Shown here: in pieces, positions 43,656 through 51,786 of the stretch
Position numbering within the stretch: the stretch's first letter is position 1
Layout of the letters: the number at the start of each line of letters is the position of its first letter
From: a bacterium
Lineage (GTDB): Bacteria > Bacteroidota > Bacteroidia > Bacteroidales > Muribaculaceae
NCBI GenBank assembly: GCA_004563195.1
Contig: SFTJ01000004.1
Location: 1 to 64,000, forward strand
Length of the DNA stretch: 64,000 nt
Reading direction: 5' to 3'
Position numbers and translations under genes: made by a program
The notes under the pieces: model-generated
What the model was told of the DNA's origin: nothing
What the model saw: only the letters and a program-made list of their open reading frames with translations
Databases searched by the model: none

Positions 43656-44693
43656 ATGACTGAAAACAGGCCAAAGATTCTAATCATATACACCGGTGGC
43701 ACCATCGGAATGATTGAAAATCCAGTTACCAAGGGTCTTCAACCGTTCGATTTCACCCACCTCATCGATAACGTGCCTAAACTGAAGATGCTCGACTACG
43801 ACATCCGAAACATTCAGTTCGACCCGCCTATCGATAGCTCTAATATGTCGACCGAACACTGGTGCGACATAGCCCATGCCATAGAGGACGGAAACGACAC
43901 TTTCGACGGTTTTGTGGTGCTTCACGGCACCGACACCATGGCGTTCACCGCCTCGGCTCTGAGTTTTATGCTCGAGAATCTGCAGAAACCGGTCATCATC
44001 ACAGGCAGCCAGCTGCCCATTGGCGAGGTACGTACCGATGGCGAGGAAAACCTCATCACTGCCATTCAGATTGCCGCCGCCCGAAACAATAACGGCGAAC
44101 CAATGGTGCAAGAAGTGGCTATCCTGTTTGAAAACTATCTGTGGCGCGGCAACCGCAGCACCAAAATGAGCGCCAATCACTTCAATGCTTTCAAAAGCAA
44201 CAACTACCCTTCTCTTGCCAAAATCGGACTCGACATCCAGTATCACGAGGAATCGCTCTTCCGCACCAACACCAAGCGCCCGCTGCAGGTGCACTATGGT
44301 ATGGACCCCAATGTGCTATTCATCGACTTGTTCCCGGGCATCACCGAGGGAACTCTGCGACACATGCTCAACACTCCTAACGTGAAAGGCATTGTGCTAC
44401 GCACCTACGGCGCCGGAAATGCGCCTACCGCTTCGTGGTTTACCAATGCCATAAGCGATGCACTCAACCGCGGTATTGTGATAGTGAATGTCACACAGTG
44501 CGTTAACGGCGCTGTCGACAGTTCGCTCTACGACACCGGCAACACGCTCTCGCGAATAGGTGTTATCAGCGGTCACGACATCACCAGCGAAGCTGCCATT
44601 ACCAAACTTATGCACCTCTTCGGCATGGGATTGCCGGCTTCGTCGGTTAAGAAGTATATGGAATACAGCATTTGCGGCGAAACTTCTATCTGA
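43656..44693 (+). CDS. ansA: Type I (cytoplasmic) L-asparaginase
   Basis: Hydrolyses asparagine to aspartate and ammonia. It is 345 aa from the ATG at 43656 (the frame extends to a TTG at 43647). The two catalytic threonine blocks are present: IIYTGGTIGM (about 10-19) and VLHGTDTMAFTASALSFML (about 87-105), followed by VIITGSQLPIG. No signal peptide is seen, which fits the cytoplasmic type. A hairpin follows the stop codon. Confidence 0.94.
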   Translation: MTENRPKILIIYTGGTIGMIENPVTKGLQPFDFTHLIDNVPKLKMLDYDIRNIQFDPPIDSSNMSTEHWCDIAHAIEDGNDTFDGFVVLHGTDTMAFTASALSFMLENLQKPVIITGSQLPIGEVRTDGEENLITAIQIAAARNNNGEPMVQEVAILFENYLWRGNRSTKMSANHFNAFKSNNYPSLAKIGLDIQYHEESLFRTNTKRPLQVHYGMDPNVLFIDLFPGITEGTLRHMLNTPNVKGIVLRTYGAGNAPTASWFTNAISDALNRGIVIVNVTQCVNGAVDSSLYDTGNTLSRIGVISGHDITSEAAITKLMHLFGMGLPASSVKKYMEYSICGETSI

Positions 44694-44721
44694 ATTTCTG
44701 CATAACAATAAGGAAAAACAT

Positions 44722-44781
44722 CAAGCACCCTATTGTAGTAGCTACTATCACTCAATAGCAACTGCGGCAATAGGGTGCTTG
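44722..44781. terminator. Long-loop hairpin between convergent genes
   Basis: A perfect 14-bp stem CAAGCACCCTATTG/CAATAGGGTGCTTG (44722-44735 and 44768-44781) encloses a 32-nt loop with an internal TAGTAGCTACTA palindrome. It lies between ansA and the leftward gene at 44804 and may terminate both, although T runs are weak. Confidence 0.55.
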
Positions 44782-44803
44782 TTATAGGTGCATCGCGCGA
44801 TGT

Positions 44804-45232
44804 TCAGGCTTTCAGCGCCTCAAGAAGTTCGTCGATGGTGGTGGTAACGGCATCAAACAGTCGATACATCAGTTCCGGCTCTTGCTTCACCGGGATGTGC
44901 ACTATCACTTTCTTGCCTCGTCCGGCAAACCAGCCCGCCTCGGTGTGGGCAGAGCGTCCGCACGGCAAGAGCAACACGCACACATCGCAACTCTGCATGG
45001 CACGCAGGTCATTGGCAAATTGGCAATCGCAGCGCGGATTGTTCATCAATTCATCGCGATAGCGCTGCGGCTCCCACTCAAGCCAATCGGCTGAGATGTC
45101 GCTCCAGCGAAACCCGTCGCCTCCGTCGCCGGGATTGCGAAAATCATATACATCATATCCGGCCTCGCGCAGGGCTTGCACTATGCCGGGAAAATACTCG
45201 TTGCGCCAACTGCTGGCTAAATATATCTTCAT
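44804..45232 (-). CDS. Nucleoside 2-deoxyribosyltransferase-like protein
   Basis: A 142-aa protein with the start typical of the nucleoside deoxyribosyltransferase/DUF4406 fold, MKIYLASSWRNEYFPGIVQALREAGYDVYDF. It also has the later segment SCDVCVLLLPCGRSAHTEAGWFAGRGKKV (about 81-109), where the GRSAHTEAG glutamate matches the expected catalytic position. Members cleave N-glycosidic bonds of (deoxy)nucleosides or modified bases. The first gene in its direction after the ansA hairpin, it is separate from the next gene by 34 bases. The actual substrate is unknown. Confidence 0.65.
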   Translation of the reverse strand: MKIYLASSWRNEYFPGIVQALREAGYDVYDFRNPGDGGDGFRWSDISADWLEWEPQRYRDELMNNPRCDCQFANDLRAMQSCDVCVLLLPCGRSAHTEAGWFAGRGKKVIVHIPVKQEPELMYRLFDAVTTTIDELLEALKA

Positions 45233-45266
45233 GGTTTGTAGAGTTTTGTTTTGCGTTAATTCTCTG

Positions 45267-45632
45267 TTATTCTTCCACTAATTCCAGACCTATGCTCTCT
45301 CGCATGCGGCGGCTTATCTTTTTCACCACTTGATTATAACTGTGGCGTATGAGATGGCATATCAGTTCGTCGCTCAGATTGCCCACAAGGTTGAGCATAT
45401 TCCAGTAGCGTTTGTTCATGTGCCAGGCTCCGGTTATCTCGGTGTGATGTTCGCGAAGTGCCACGGCATACTCGGGGTCGCACTTCAGCGTGAGCCATTC
45501 GTGCCGCTCGAGGTCAATCATAGCAAATATCTTCCCCTCTATGCGAAACACCAGCGTGGTTTCGTCGAAAGGAAAATCCTCTGTCACTCGGGGCAATGTG
45601 AGGCAGTAATCTCTTATACTCTCTATATTCAT
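45267..45632 (-). CDS. MmcQ/YjbR-family protein
   Basis: A 121-aa protein starting at MNIESIRDYCLTLP (45632; the frame extends further into the upstream gene). The sequence FPFDETTLVFRIEGKIFAMIDLE and the later HMNKRYWNML match the YjbR/MmcQ fold, a small double-wing DNA-binding-like domain. Biological role is unclear. It lies 14 bases downstream of the EFR1-type gene and is probably cotranscribed with it. Confidence 0.85.
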   Translation of the reverse strand: MNIESIRDYCLTLPRVTEDFPFDETTLVFRIEGKIFAMIDLERHEWLTLKCDPEYAVALREHHTEITGAWHMNKRYWNMLNLVGNLSDELICHLIRHSYNQVVKKISRRMRESIGLELVEE

Positions 45633-45646
45633 GGTCTCGGAGCTAT

Positions 45647-46411
45647 TCAGAAGTGGTATCTGCCTTTTTTCTGTGTCTGTTTGCCATATTGAATGGCGCG
45701 CATGGGGCAACGGTGTATGCAGCTCAAGCACATGGCGCAATTGCCGTGCCACTCGGGCACGCCGTCGCTGCTGAGGCTGATATTGGCATTGGGGCACACC
45801 TTTACGCACTTGCCGCAACCGTTGCAAAGTGGTTTCTGTGAAGCAAAGCCGCTGTCGCTCATAGCATAGCGGCGAAACATAGGATACACCACTTTCGATT
45901 TCAGCCAGGGCATAGAGCCTCTCACCACATCGTCGCAGGCGCTGCGGCTCTCGATGGCTGCCACCACTTGTGCTATGCGTGGCACGGCGGCATTACGCTT
46001 CTTCACCTCCAAGTCCTTGGCATCTACGTCGAAGCCGGGAAGCAGTATATAGTTGTTGGGCATCTGCACCGACATTGCCATATTGCAGTGCATGCCGCGC
46101 TTTGACATCTCGCTGCGCCACATCTGCGCCGAGAGTGCTATATCGTCGCCGCAAGTGGTGACCATATAGCTATAGGTGTGGCTTGCAAAGCCTTCTATCT
46201 CCACCTTTCGGGCAAATGCCACGGCTATGGGCGCCGGACCCCACGAATAGGTGGGAAACACCCAGCCCACCGTCTCGCCTTCGCCAAGCGTGTAATGCAT
46301 TTCGCCACTGTTGATGGCTTGAGCCATGCCTATCAGTCGCTCGCCGAGGGCTTCGGCCAACTGTCGCGCCACATATTCGCTGTTGCCTGTTCCGCTAAAA
46401 TAGAATATCAT
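45647..46411 (-). CDS. EFR1-type flavodoxin-ferredoxin
   Basis: A 254-aa electron carrier. The N-terminus is a flavodoxin-like domain with the FMN loop IFYFSGTGNSEYVARQLA (about 2-19). The C-terminal quarter has two 4Fe-4S motifs, CNGCGKCVKVCPN (about 193-205) and CAMCLSCIHRCPM (about 222-234). This arrangement is that of the EFRO/EFR1 family in anaerobes. Partner enzymes are not evident. It lies 15 bases downstream of the DUF2027-Smr gene. Confidence 0.87.
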   Translation of the reverse strand: MIFYFSGTGNSEYVARQLAEALGERLIGMAQAINSGEMHYTLGEGETVGWVFPTYSWGPAPIAVAFARKVEIEGFASHTYSYMVTTCGDDIALSAQMWRSEMSKRGMHCNMAMSVQMPNNYILLPGFDVDAKDLEVKKRNAAVPRIAQVVAAIESRSACDDVVRGSMPWLKSKVVYPMFRRYAMSDSGFASQKPLCNGCGKCVKVCPNANISLSSDGVPEWHGNCAMCLSCIHRCPMRAIQYGKQTQKKGRYHF

Positions 46412-46426
46412 CGCCGGGAAGGTATA

Positions 46427-47485
46427 TTATTTGATGGTTACTTGCGTAGCGCCGAAGCCATATTCTCTGAAACTTGCATCTTGGGCCTCACAGCGCGGAT
46501 AGCGGCGCTTGAGTTCGTCGAGAATCGCTTTGCGAAGCACGCCCTCGCCCTTACCGTGAATAAACACTATCTTCTGCCCTATGTGTTTTTTGTGAGCATC
46601 GATGGTTTCGCGAAACTTATCGAGCTGATAGAGCAGCATATCGGTAGAACTCATTCCTGCCGTGGTGTCGAGGAGTTCATCGATGTGAAGGTCCACCACT
46701 ATCGGGCCCTCGGCGGGGCGTTTTGCCACCGGTTTACGATTGGGCTTTTCGGCGGCTCGCTTTTCGCGCATGGCTCGCTCCAGGTCGCTGCTGTCTATCA
46801 CCATTTGGCGCATTGGCAGGTCGTTCTTCACTATGTCGAGCGCTATCACGGGCGAGTCGAAGTACATATTGTCGTGGAAACAATGCAGTTTGTAGAACTT
46901 GGTGGTGTCGAGTCGATATTCCACCAAAGCGGGATTTTTCAACTTGAAGGGTTTATCCTGCTTGAATGCCACGTACTGCACAGCCACGCGGTCCATCTCG
47001 GGCAATGCCTCGCGGGTGAACTCTTCGAGCAGCACTTGTATGTTAGGCTCCACTATGCCGTGAAAGCGGGTTTTCCACATGCCGCTCTCATCGTCGCGCG
47101 ACATGTAGCTGAAATAGAGGTAATAATTGCTGTCGTTCACCAGATAGGCATAGAACTTGGTGGTATTGAGATGCTTAATCTCGGCGGGCTCGTAGGCAAG
47201 CACCACATTGAGCACCTCGCCGGTTTCGGTCTCTTCTACCGGCAGTGCAGCAGGCATGGGCTTTGGTCCCGGAGCCTCCACTTCCTTGCTCTTGGCGGGC
47301 ACTATGGGGCGGTCGTAGGCGGTGGGCTTCGACTTGCTCTCCTCCACCACCACTATCTCACGCAGAAGCACCGGTGTCTCAAACCCGTCCTCATCTTCCA
47401 CATATGCCAGATTATCCACTATCTTGCTTATTCGTCCGCCTCCCTGTGCATTCAGAAAGCGCACTATATCATTCACTTTTGCCAT
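46427..47485 (-). CDS. DUF2027-Smr domain protein
   Basis: The start is MAKVNDIVRFLNAQGGGRI at 47485 (352 aa). The N-terminal half is the Bacteroidetes DUF2027 region. The C-terminal 80 residues form an Smr domain: VDLHIDELLDTTAGMSS with the DLH motif (about 272), then IVFIHGKGEGVLRKAIL with the HGKG motif (about 312-328). Smr domains nick DNA or bind ribosomes. Its function in this family is not established. It heads a leftward run with the EFR1-type and MmcQ genes. Confidence 0.87.
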   Translation of the reverse strand: MAKVNDIVRFLNAQGGGRISKIVDNLAYVEDEDGFETPVLLREIVVVEESKSKPTAYDRPIVPAKSKEVEAPGPKPMPAALPVEETETGEVLNVVLAYEPAEIKHLNTTKFYAYLVNDSNYYLYFSYMSRDDESGMWKTRFHGIVEPNIQVLLEEFTREALPEMDRVAVQYVAFKQDKPFKLKNPALVEYRLDTTKFYKLHCFHDNMYFDSPVIALDIVKNDLPMRQMVIDSSDLERAMREKRAAEKPNRKPVAKRPAEGPIVVDLHIDELLDTTAGMSSTDMLLYQLDKFRETIDAHKKHIGQKIVFIHGKGEGVLRKAILDELKRRYPRCEAQDASFREYGFGATQVTIK

Positions 47486-47512
47486 CGTTTTCTTTGTTAT
47501 TATTTCCTTTCG

Positions 47513-47520
47513 CAAAGTTA
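47513..47520 (-). promoter_or_regulatory. Candidate -7 element for the DUF2027-Smr gene
   Basis: CAAAGTTA is the reverse complement of TAACTTTG (TAnnTTTG), 28 bases before the ATG. The -33 element is poor. Confidence 0.35.
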
Positions 47521-47618
47521 CACATTATCTGTCGTAATACGCATCACCGAGCCACATTATTTACCCGCCCGGCTACCCCCGCCTCGGCACGTCCATTCCC
47601 GCAAATACCCCAAAATAC

Positions 47619-47911
47619 GCACGAAATCGGTCGTTAGTGCACATTTTTATATACATTAACGACCTGTTTCGTGCATTTTTCCGCCTTGCTTAGGGTTAGC
47701 ATTTTTCTGCACTCTTTCTATAAGATTTTGCACGAAATCGGTCGTTAATGCACATTTTTATATACACTAACGACCTGTTTCGTGCATTTTTCGTCTTGCT
47801 TAGGGTTAGCATTTTTCTGCACTCTTTCTATAAGATTTTGCACGAAATCGGTCGTTAATGCACATTTTTATATACATTAACGACCCGTTTCGTGCATTTT
47901 TCGTCTTGCTT
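47619..47911. repeat. Triplicated 110-bp hairpin repeat
   Basis: Three direct copies start at 47619, 47730 and 47840, giving periods of 111 and 110. Each begins with an imperfect palindrome of about 56 nt: GCACGAAATCGGTCGTTARTG, a loop CACATTTTTATATA, and the return arm ending GTTTCGTGC, with about 19 of 21 bases paired. Copies one and two are followed by a common linker (CTTGCTTAGGGTTAGC..CTTTCTATAAGATTTT); the third is cut after CTTGCTT. They occupy most of the divergent 497-bp gap between the Smr gene and mnmD. Confidence 0.95.
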
Positions 47912-47947
47912 GGCTATACATTCGGTTTGGTTATTGCGGCTTCAGAG

Positions 47948-47978
47948 TTGCCGAATAGCCGATTGTTTACTACTTTTG
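47948..47978 (+). promoter_or_regulatory. Promoter of mnmD
   Basis: TTG (47948-47950), 20 bases, then TACTTTTG (47971-47978). A start site 4-6 bases beyond the -7 element would fall at the ATG (47983), implying a leaderless or nearly leaderless mRNA. Confidence 0.55.
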
Positions 47979-47982
47979 CATT

Positions 47983-48639
47983 ATGGAATTGGAATTGACA
48001 GCCGACGGCAGCTACACGCTATTTGTGCCCGAACTCAACGAGCACTATCACTCGGTGAAGGGTGCCCTCACCGAAGCGCAACACATATTCATCGATATGG
48101 CTCTGCGTCACTCGCGCGTGGAGTCGCCTCACATTCTCGAGATAGGATTCGGCACGGGACTCAACTGCCTGCTCACTGCTCTCGAGGCTCAAAACTCGCA
48201 TCGCTGCATCAGCTACACGGGCATAGAGCGCTATCCGCTTAGCCTCGATGTACTGCATCGCCTCGACTATCCTGCCATTGTGGGCAACGACTGCGCCGAC
48301 CTTTATTATGCGCTGCATAGCGCCCCTTGGGGCGAACCCACACAAATCACTCCGCACTTCACGCTACAGAAAATCGAAGCCGATTTCACTCACTACACCT
48401 TCTCTCCGCACTTCGACATTATCTATTTCGATGCTTTTGCTCCCGAAAAACAGCCTGAGATGTGGACACAACAACTTTTCGACCACCTCTACCAAGTGCT
48501 CAACCCGGGCGGCATACTCACCACCTACTGCGCCAAAGGCGTGGTGCGACGCATGCTGCAATCAGCCGGTTTCACGGTAGAACGCCTCCCCGGCCCCCCG
48601 GGCGGGAAACGCGAAATAATCCGCGCCTCAAAACCATGA
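47983..48639 (+). CDS. mnmD: tRNA 5-methylaminomethyl-2-thiouridine methyltransferase
   Basis: SAM-dependent enzyme completing the mnm5s2U34 wobble modification of tRNA. It is a stand-alone MnmD (218 aa) without the FAD oxidase half of E. coli MnmC. The SAM loop is ILEIGFGTGLNCLLTALEA (about 51-69). The family signature is FDIIYFDAFAPEKQPEMW (about 145-162), followed by GGILTTYCAKGVVRRML and PGPPGGKREI near the end. Expression probably starts at a promoter directly abutting the ATG. Confidence 0.93.
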   Translation: MELELTADGSYTLFVPELNEHYHSVKGALTEAQHIFIDMALRHSRVESPHILEIGFGTGLNCLLTALEAQNSHRCISYTGIERYPLSLDVLHRLDYPAIVGNDCADLYYALHSAPWGEPTQITPHFTLQKIEADFTHYTFSPHFDIIYFDAFAPEKQPEMWTQQLFDHLYQVLNPGGILTTYCAKGVVRRMLQSAGFTVERLPGPPGGKREIIRASKP

Positions 48640-48683
48640 AACTCCCATAGGCACAAAAAATATCAGCCAGCCAAACGTATTCG

Positions 48684-49892
48684 TTAATTTGGCCACCAAT
48701 CTGGCTTGTTGGGGGTGCCGCCGCGCTTTATGCAGCTGCACATGTGTGGATAATAAAAGCGAGTGTTGGATGGCGTAATCTGATTATAAAAGCGAACGGT
48801 GCTCCATATCAAATACCCTTCAATCCTTTTATTTTCCACCTCATCCCAGAATTGATCATCTGTAAACCCCGTATCACCGGGCACGGTGTAAGGTGCTCCA
48901 TAGTCGTCGCTCAATATCTCTTTCACCTCCTCGCGGTCGATAAACATTCGCTTAACCGTAGGCACCGACGACGTTATAGTGCCTCTCATTATCTTTTCCT
49001 TATTGGTCAAGCAGGTGATATTGCCACGCAAATCGGTGGGCGTAGGCGGATAGAGCGTCACTTTCTGCTCGGTGAGTCGCTGCAACTCTGTGTAATAGGA
49101 AAATGCATCTCCCGACAGAGCATTAAAGAACACTGTGATGCAATAAAGTCCATCAAACTTTATGCTACTGCCCGACACTTCTGCCACCTTGCAATGCTTT
49201 ATTCGGTCCTCTTTGAGCGCCGATGCATTATAGAGGTTGATAGTGCCGGAGTTTTGCTTCGCCCAACATTCGTTGTGGTAATTGGGATTGTTATAAAATT
49301 TATAATACTCCCAATTATAGTCCACTATAAATCCACCATCATACACTGTTTCATATATTCTCAACGGTGCTTTAACCTCAAAGTTTTCTTCGTAGGTCCA
49401 CATGTATTTAGTATTACCATTGAGCTTATCTACATCGGCATAGATTTCTACCGAACCTTTGTTTTTATTGATTTCGTAATAAATGCGTGAGATTTCGGGT
49501 GCTTCGAGCACTTCCATATAGGTGGTAGCATAATCATCGCCATTTACGGTTATCTCCATGCGATATTTACCACCCGGCTTGGCATCGTAGGTGTCAATCT
49601 CAAACATGCGGGTATCAGCGTTATACACGCCTTTCTTGCTTTTAAAGCCATTATCACCCACCACATACACCGAGGCTTTATCCACATATATCTCCTCCCA
49701 CTTCGATAGCGGAGTGGCACGCTGCACACTCACATACGACTGCGCTCCCACCTTTATCTCACCGCAGGCATAGAGTTCGTTGGCTGTTACTTCAAGTTCG
49801 GGCAGATTATACTCTTCGATACAGCTTGCCAAAAACAACATCGGCACCATCAACACAAACAACATTGCTTTCCTCAGTATGGTATTCTTCAT
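48684..49892 (-). CDS. DUF4249 lipoprotein
   Basis: A 402-aa protein from the ATG at 49892. It has a signal peptide with the lipobox LFLASC (Cys about 23) and starts its mature part with IEEYNLPELEV. The body is the DUF4249 beta-rich domain. The C-terminus has the family's cysteine-rich end (CSCIKRGG followed by NKPDWWP). DUF4249 proteins usually sit next to a TonB-dependent receptor, but none is adjacent here. A strong promoter lies upstream at 49931-49961. Function is unknown, and a surface uptake role is a guess from the family's usual company. Confidence 0.87.
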   Translation of the reverse strand: MKNTILRKAMLFVLMVPMLFLASCIEEYNLPELEVTANELYACGEIKVGAQSYVSVQRATPLSKWEEIYVDKASVYVVGDNGFKSKKGVYNADTRMFEIDTYDAKPGGKYRMEITVNGDDYATTYMEVLEAPEISRIYYEINKNKGSVEIYADVDKLNGNTKYMWTYEENFEVKAPLRIYETVYDGGFIVDYNWEYYKFYNNPNYHNECWAKQNSGTINLYNASALKEDRIKHCKVAEVSGSSIKFDGLYCITVFFNALSGDAFSYYTELQRLTEQKVTLYPPTPTDLRGNITCLTNKEKIMRGTITSSVPTVKRMFIDREEVKEILSDDYGAPYTVPGDTGFTDDQFWDEVENKRIEGYLIWSTVRFYNQITPSNTRFYYPHMCSCIKRGGTPNKPDWWPN

Positions 49893-49930
49893 ATTTAGTC
49901 TTGTTTTAGTTTTGTATTTCAATTACACCA

Positions 49931-49961
49931 CAAATATACCAATAGCTAAGCATATTTCAAA
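49931..49961 (-). promoter_or_regulatory. Promoter of the DUF4249 gene
   Basis: CAAATATA (49931-49938, reverse complement of TATATTTG) is 19 bases from CAAA (49958-49961). This is the best match to the Bacteroidetes consensus on the leftward strand. Start would lie about 30-35 bases before the ATG. Confidence 0.65.
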
Positions 49962-50007
49962 ACCATTTCTCCACAAAAATCCCACTACAGACACCTTATC
50001 ACTATAT

Positions 50008-50017
50008 CCCCCCCCCC
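50008..50017. repeat. C10 homopolymer tract followed by A6
   Basis: Ten consecutive Cs lie upstream of the DUF4249 promoter, about 46 bases beyond its -33 element. Such tracts slip readily, but this one is outside the promoter spacer. Confidence 0.9.
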
Positions 50018-50072
50018 AAAAAACAGCATACCAATGCTCGCAAGCACCCATCCGCCCCTGAAAATACTAAAA

Positions 50073-50096
50073 GGGCGTTACCTCTCGGCAACGCCC
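50073..50096 (-). terminator. Terminator of the 69-codon ORF
   Basis: Stem GGGCGTT/AACGCCC with a 10-nt loop. Read leftward it is followed by TTTTAGTATTTT, 35 bases after the ORF's stop codon. Confidence 0.72.
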
Positions 50097-50131
50097 TCCA
50101 AAATTGTGTTTTACATCTCTCTTTGATGCTA

Positions 50132-50341
50132 TTATCTTACCATGATTTTTTCTACTTGCAGTCCTGAGACACGCACATATATGCCGGGGCAAAGGTTGCT
50201 CTCTGCCACTCGCACGCCATGCATATCAAAGTATACCGACACCACACCGGCTGCGCCGTCGATGTCATCTACACATCGATTATGCTTGAATATCAAGCTC
50301 ATTCGCTCGATGATGCTTTGTTTTATATCGCTTGATGTCAT
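50132..50341 (-). CDS. Stand-alone 69-residue protein ending in a sorting-type domain
   Basis: A 69-aa frame with its own ATG and a downstream terminator. The last 37 residues (VSVYFDMHGVRVAE..CPGIYVRVSGLQVEKIMVR) closely follow the C-terminal sorting-domain pattern of Bacteroidetes secreted proteins: V-x-V-Y-D-x-x-G, then L-x-P-G-I-Y, then K-x-x-V-R. The first 30 residues are unrelated and lack a signal peptide. It is either the surviving 3' end of a lost secreted-protein gene that gained a start, or a real small protein. No further coding homology is visible in the 419 bases upstream. Confidence 0.5.
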   Translation of the reverse strand: MTSSDIKQSIIERMSLIFKHNRCVDDIDGAAGVVSVYFDMHGVRVAESNLCPGIYVRVSGLQVEKIMVR

Positions 50342-50760
50342 ATCACCAAAATGATTTACTAAAAATAAATAATATAGTTTTAAGGCATATTACCGATGCA
50401 GCCGCTCGCCAAGCGTAATACTCGCTGCGCCTCGCTCATCGTCGTTATCAAGTGCTTTTGCGCAACATATCATTGCACAATGTTTGCTTAAGTTTTACCT
50501 ACACGCCGTCACACCTCTCTGTGTGCCCGATTGTTGCATCTACAGAAAAGTGTACGATTTATCTTATTCACTATTTCTAATGGATAACGCGTAGATTGAT
50601 AAAAATAATCAGGTCATACAAATCAACAGCAAATATATGCACAAATGTTAATTATCGCCAAAACATTTGCTAAAAAATCTTCAAAAAAAGTTTTTCTTAG
50701 TAATATCTATGTAACTCTACTAATGTTGCGCGCATTAGAGGTTTGGCTTTTAGCCAATGC
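50342..50760. other. Intergenic region without identifiable gene
   Basis: AT-rich except for a short GC-richer patch near 50400-50450. A small TTGGCTTTTAGCCAA hairpin at 50743-50757 abuts the menA stop codon. I see no convincing promoter or coding frame. Confidence 0.6.
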
Positions 50761-51690
50761 CTATCGCCACCACTCGGTGGTGGTGGCGGCGGTGCAGAAG
50801 TAGCTCGAGCACACAAGTGCTACTGCAAACAGCACGGTAAAGATGAGCATGGCGCGTGCGGTGCCGCCGAGAAGCGGATTGAGCGCGGCGCCGCTCTTGC
50901 TCTTGAGCTGTGCCCAGCACGAGAGGTGTATTATCAGGTAAACCACTGCCGGAGCAACGCCCCACCATGCGCCCATCAGCATCAATCGCAGCCACACGGG
51001 CGAGAGTATGAATATTGCCACAAATCCGTTTATCAGATATGCCGTGGCGGCAAGCGGGCGTCCGAAAATCACCACCGAGGTGTGTTTGCCGGCGTCGATA
51101 TCGTCTTCCATATCGCGATAATTATTTACAAGCAGCACATTCACGCCCATAAAACCTATAGCTATCGATGCCAACAGGGCAAATGCATCGAAATGCCCTG
51201 CCTGAACGTAGTAGGTGAAATTGACGGGCACAAGCCCGAAAAACACAAACACGGCGGCTTCGCCGAGTCCGTGATACGACAGCGGATAGGGTCCGGCGCT
51301 ATAGGCGAGGGCAAACACGGCTATCACCACGCCCACTATTAAGAGCCACCACTCGCCGTAGAAAAGCAGTCCGCAGCCCACGGCGCATGCCGCCACAAGG
51401 GTGGCAAAGGTGACATTGCGCAAGGTGGTGGGCTTGATGTCGCCCTCGGTGACGCCGCGGCGTGGTCCCACGCGACCTTTTTTGTCGGCTCCGCGAAGAA
51501 AATCGTAGTATTCGTTGGCGAGATTGCTCACCACCTGTGCCAATATGGCAAAAAGCAAGCAGAGCACCGCTGGCACCCATCGTTCTTCGCCAAACCACAC
51601 AGCCATAGCTATGGCTATCACCACGCCCGACACCGACACCGGCAGGGTGCGCAAGCGTATAGCCTCTATCCACACTTTCAGTCGTTTCAT
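50761..51690 (-). CDS. menA: 1,4-dihydroxy-2-naphthoate polyprenyltransferase
   Basis: UbiA-superfamily membrane enzyme that attaches the polyprenyl chain in menaquinone synthesis. It is 309 aa with eight or nine hydrophobic segments. The first Asp-rich motif is NLANEYYDFLRGADKKGRVGPRRGV (about 59-83) and the second is NNYRDMEDDIDAGKHT (about 189-204). Both are in the form specific for MenA. Other men genes are not in the window. Menaquinone is expected in this group of anaerobes. Confidence 0.95.
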   Translation of the reverse strand: MKRLKVWIEAIRLRTLPVSVSGVVIAIAMAVWFGEERWVPAVLCLLFAILAQVVSNLANEYYDFLRGADKKGRVGPRRGVTEGDIKPTTLRNVTFATLVAACAVGCGLLFYGEWWLLIVGVVIAVFALAYSAGPYPLSYHGLGEAAVFVFFGLVPVNFTYYVQAGHFDAFALLASIAIGFMGVNVLLVNNYRDMEDDIDAGKHTSVVIFGRPLAATAYLINGFVAIFILSPVWLRLMLMGAWWGVAPAVVYLIIHLSCWAQLKSKSGAALNPLLGGTARAMLIFTVLFAVALVCSSYFCTAATTTEWWR

Positions 51691-51786
51691 TTTTCTCTTT
51701 TATCGTCATTTTTCTCGCCTCGCCATGTGGCTTTAGCCGAGGTAACGGCCATTGGGGCGAGCCATTATTCTATTTTTTGGTGTTTA

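Noticed and set aside
47619..47911. Possible CRISPR array
   Set aside because: Only three copies with near-identical linkers instead of unique spacers, repeats of about 56 nt with a long hairpin, and no cas genes nearby.
50008..50017. Phase-variation switch in the DUF4249 promoter
   Set aside because: The C10 tract lies well upstream of both promoter elements, so a change in length would not alter their spacing.
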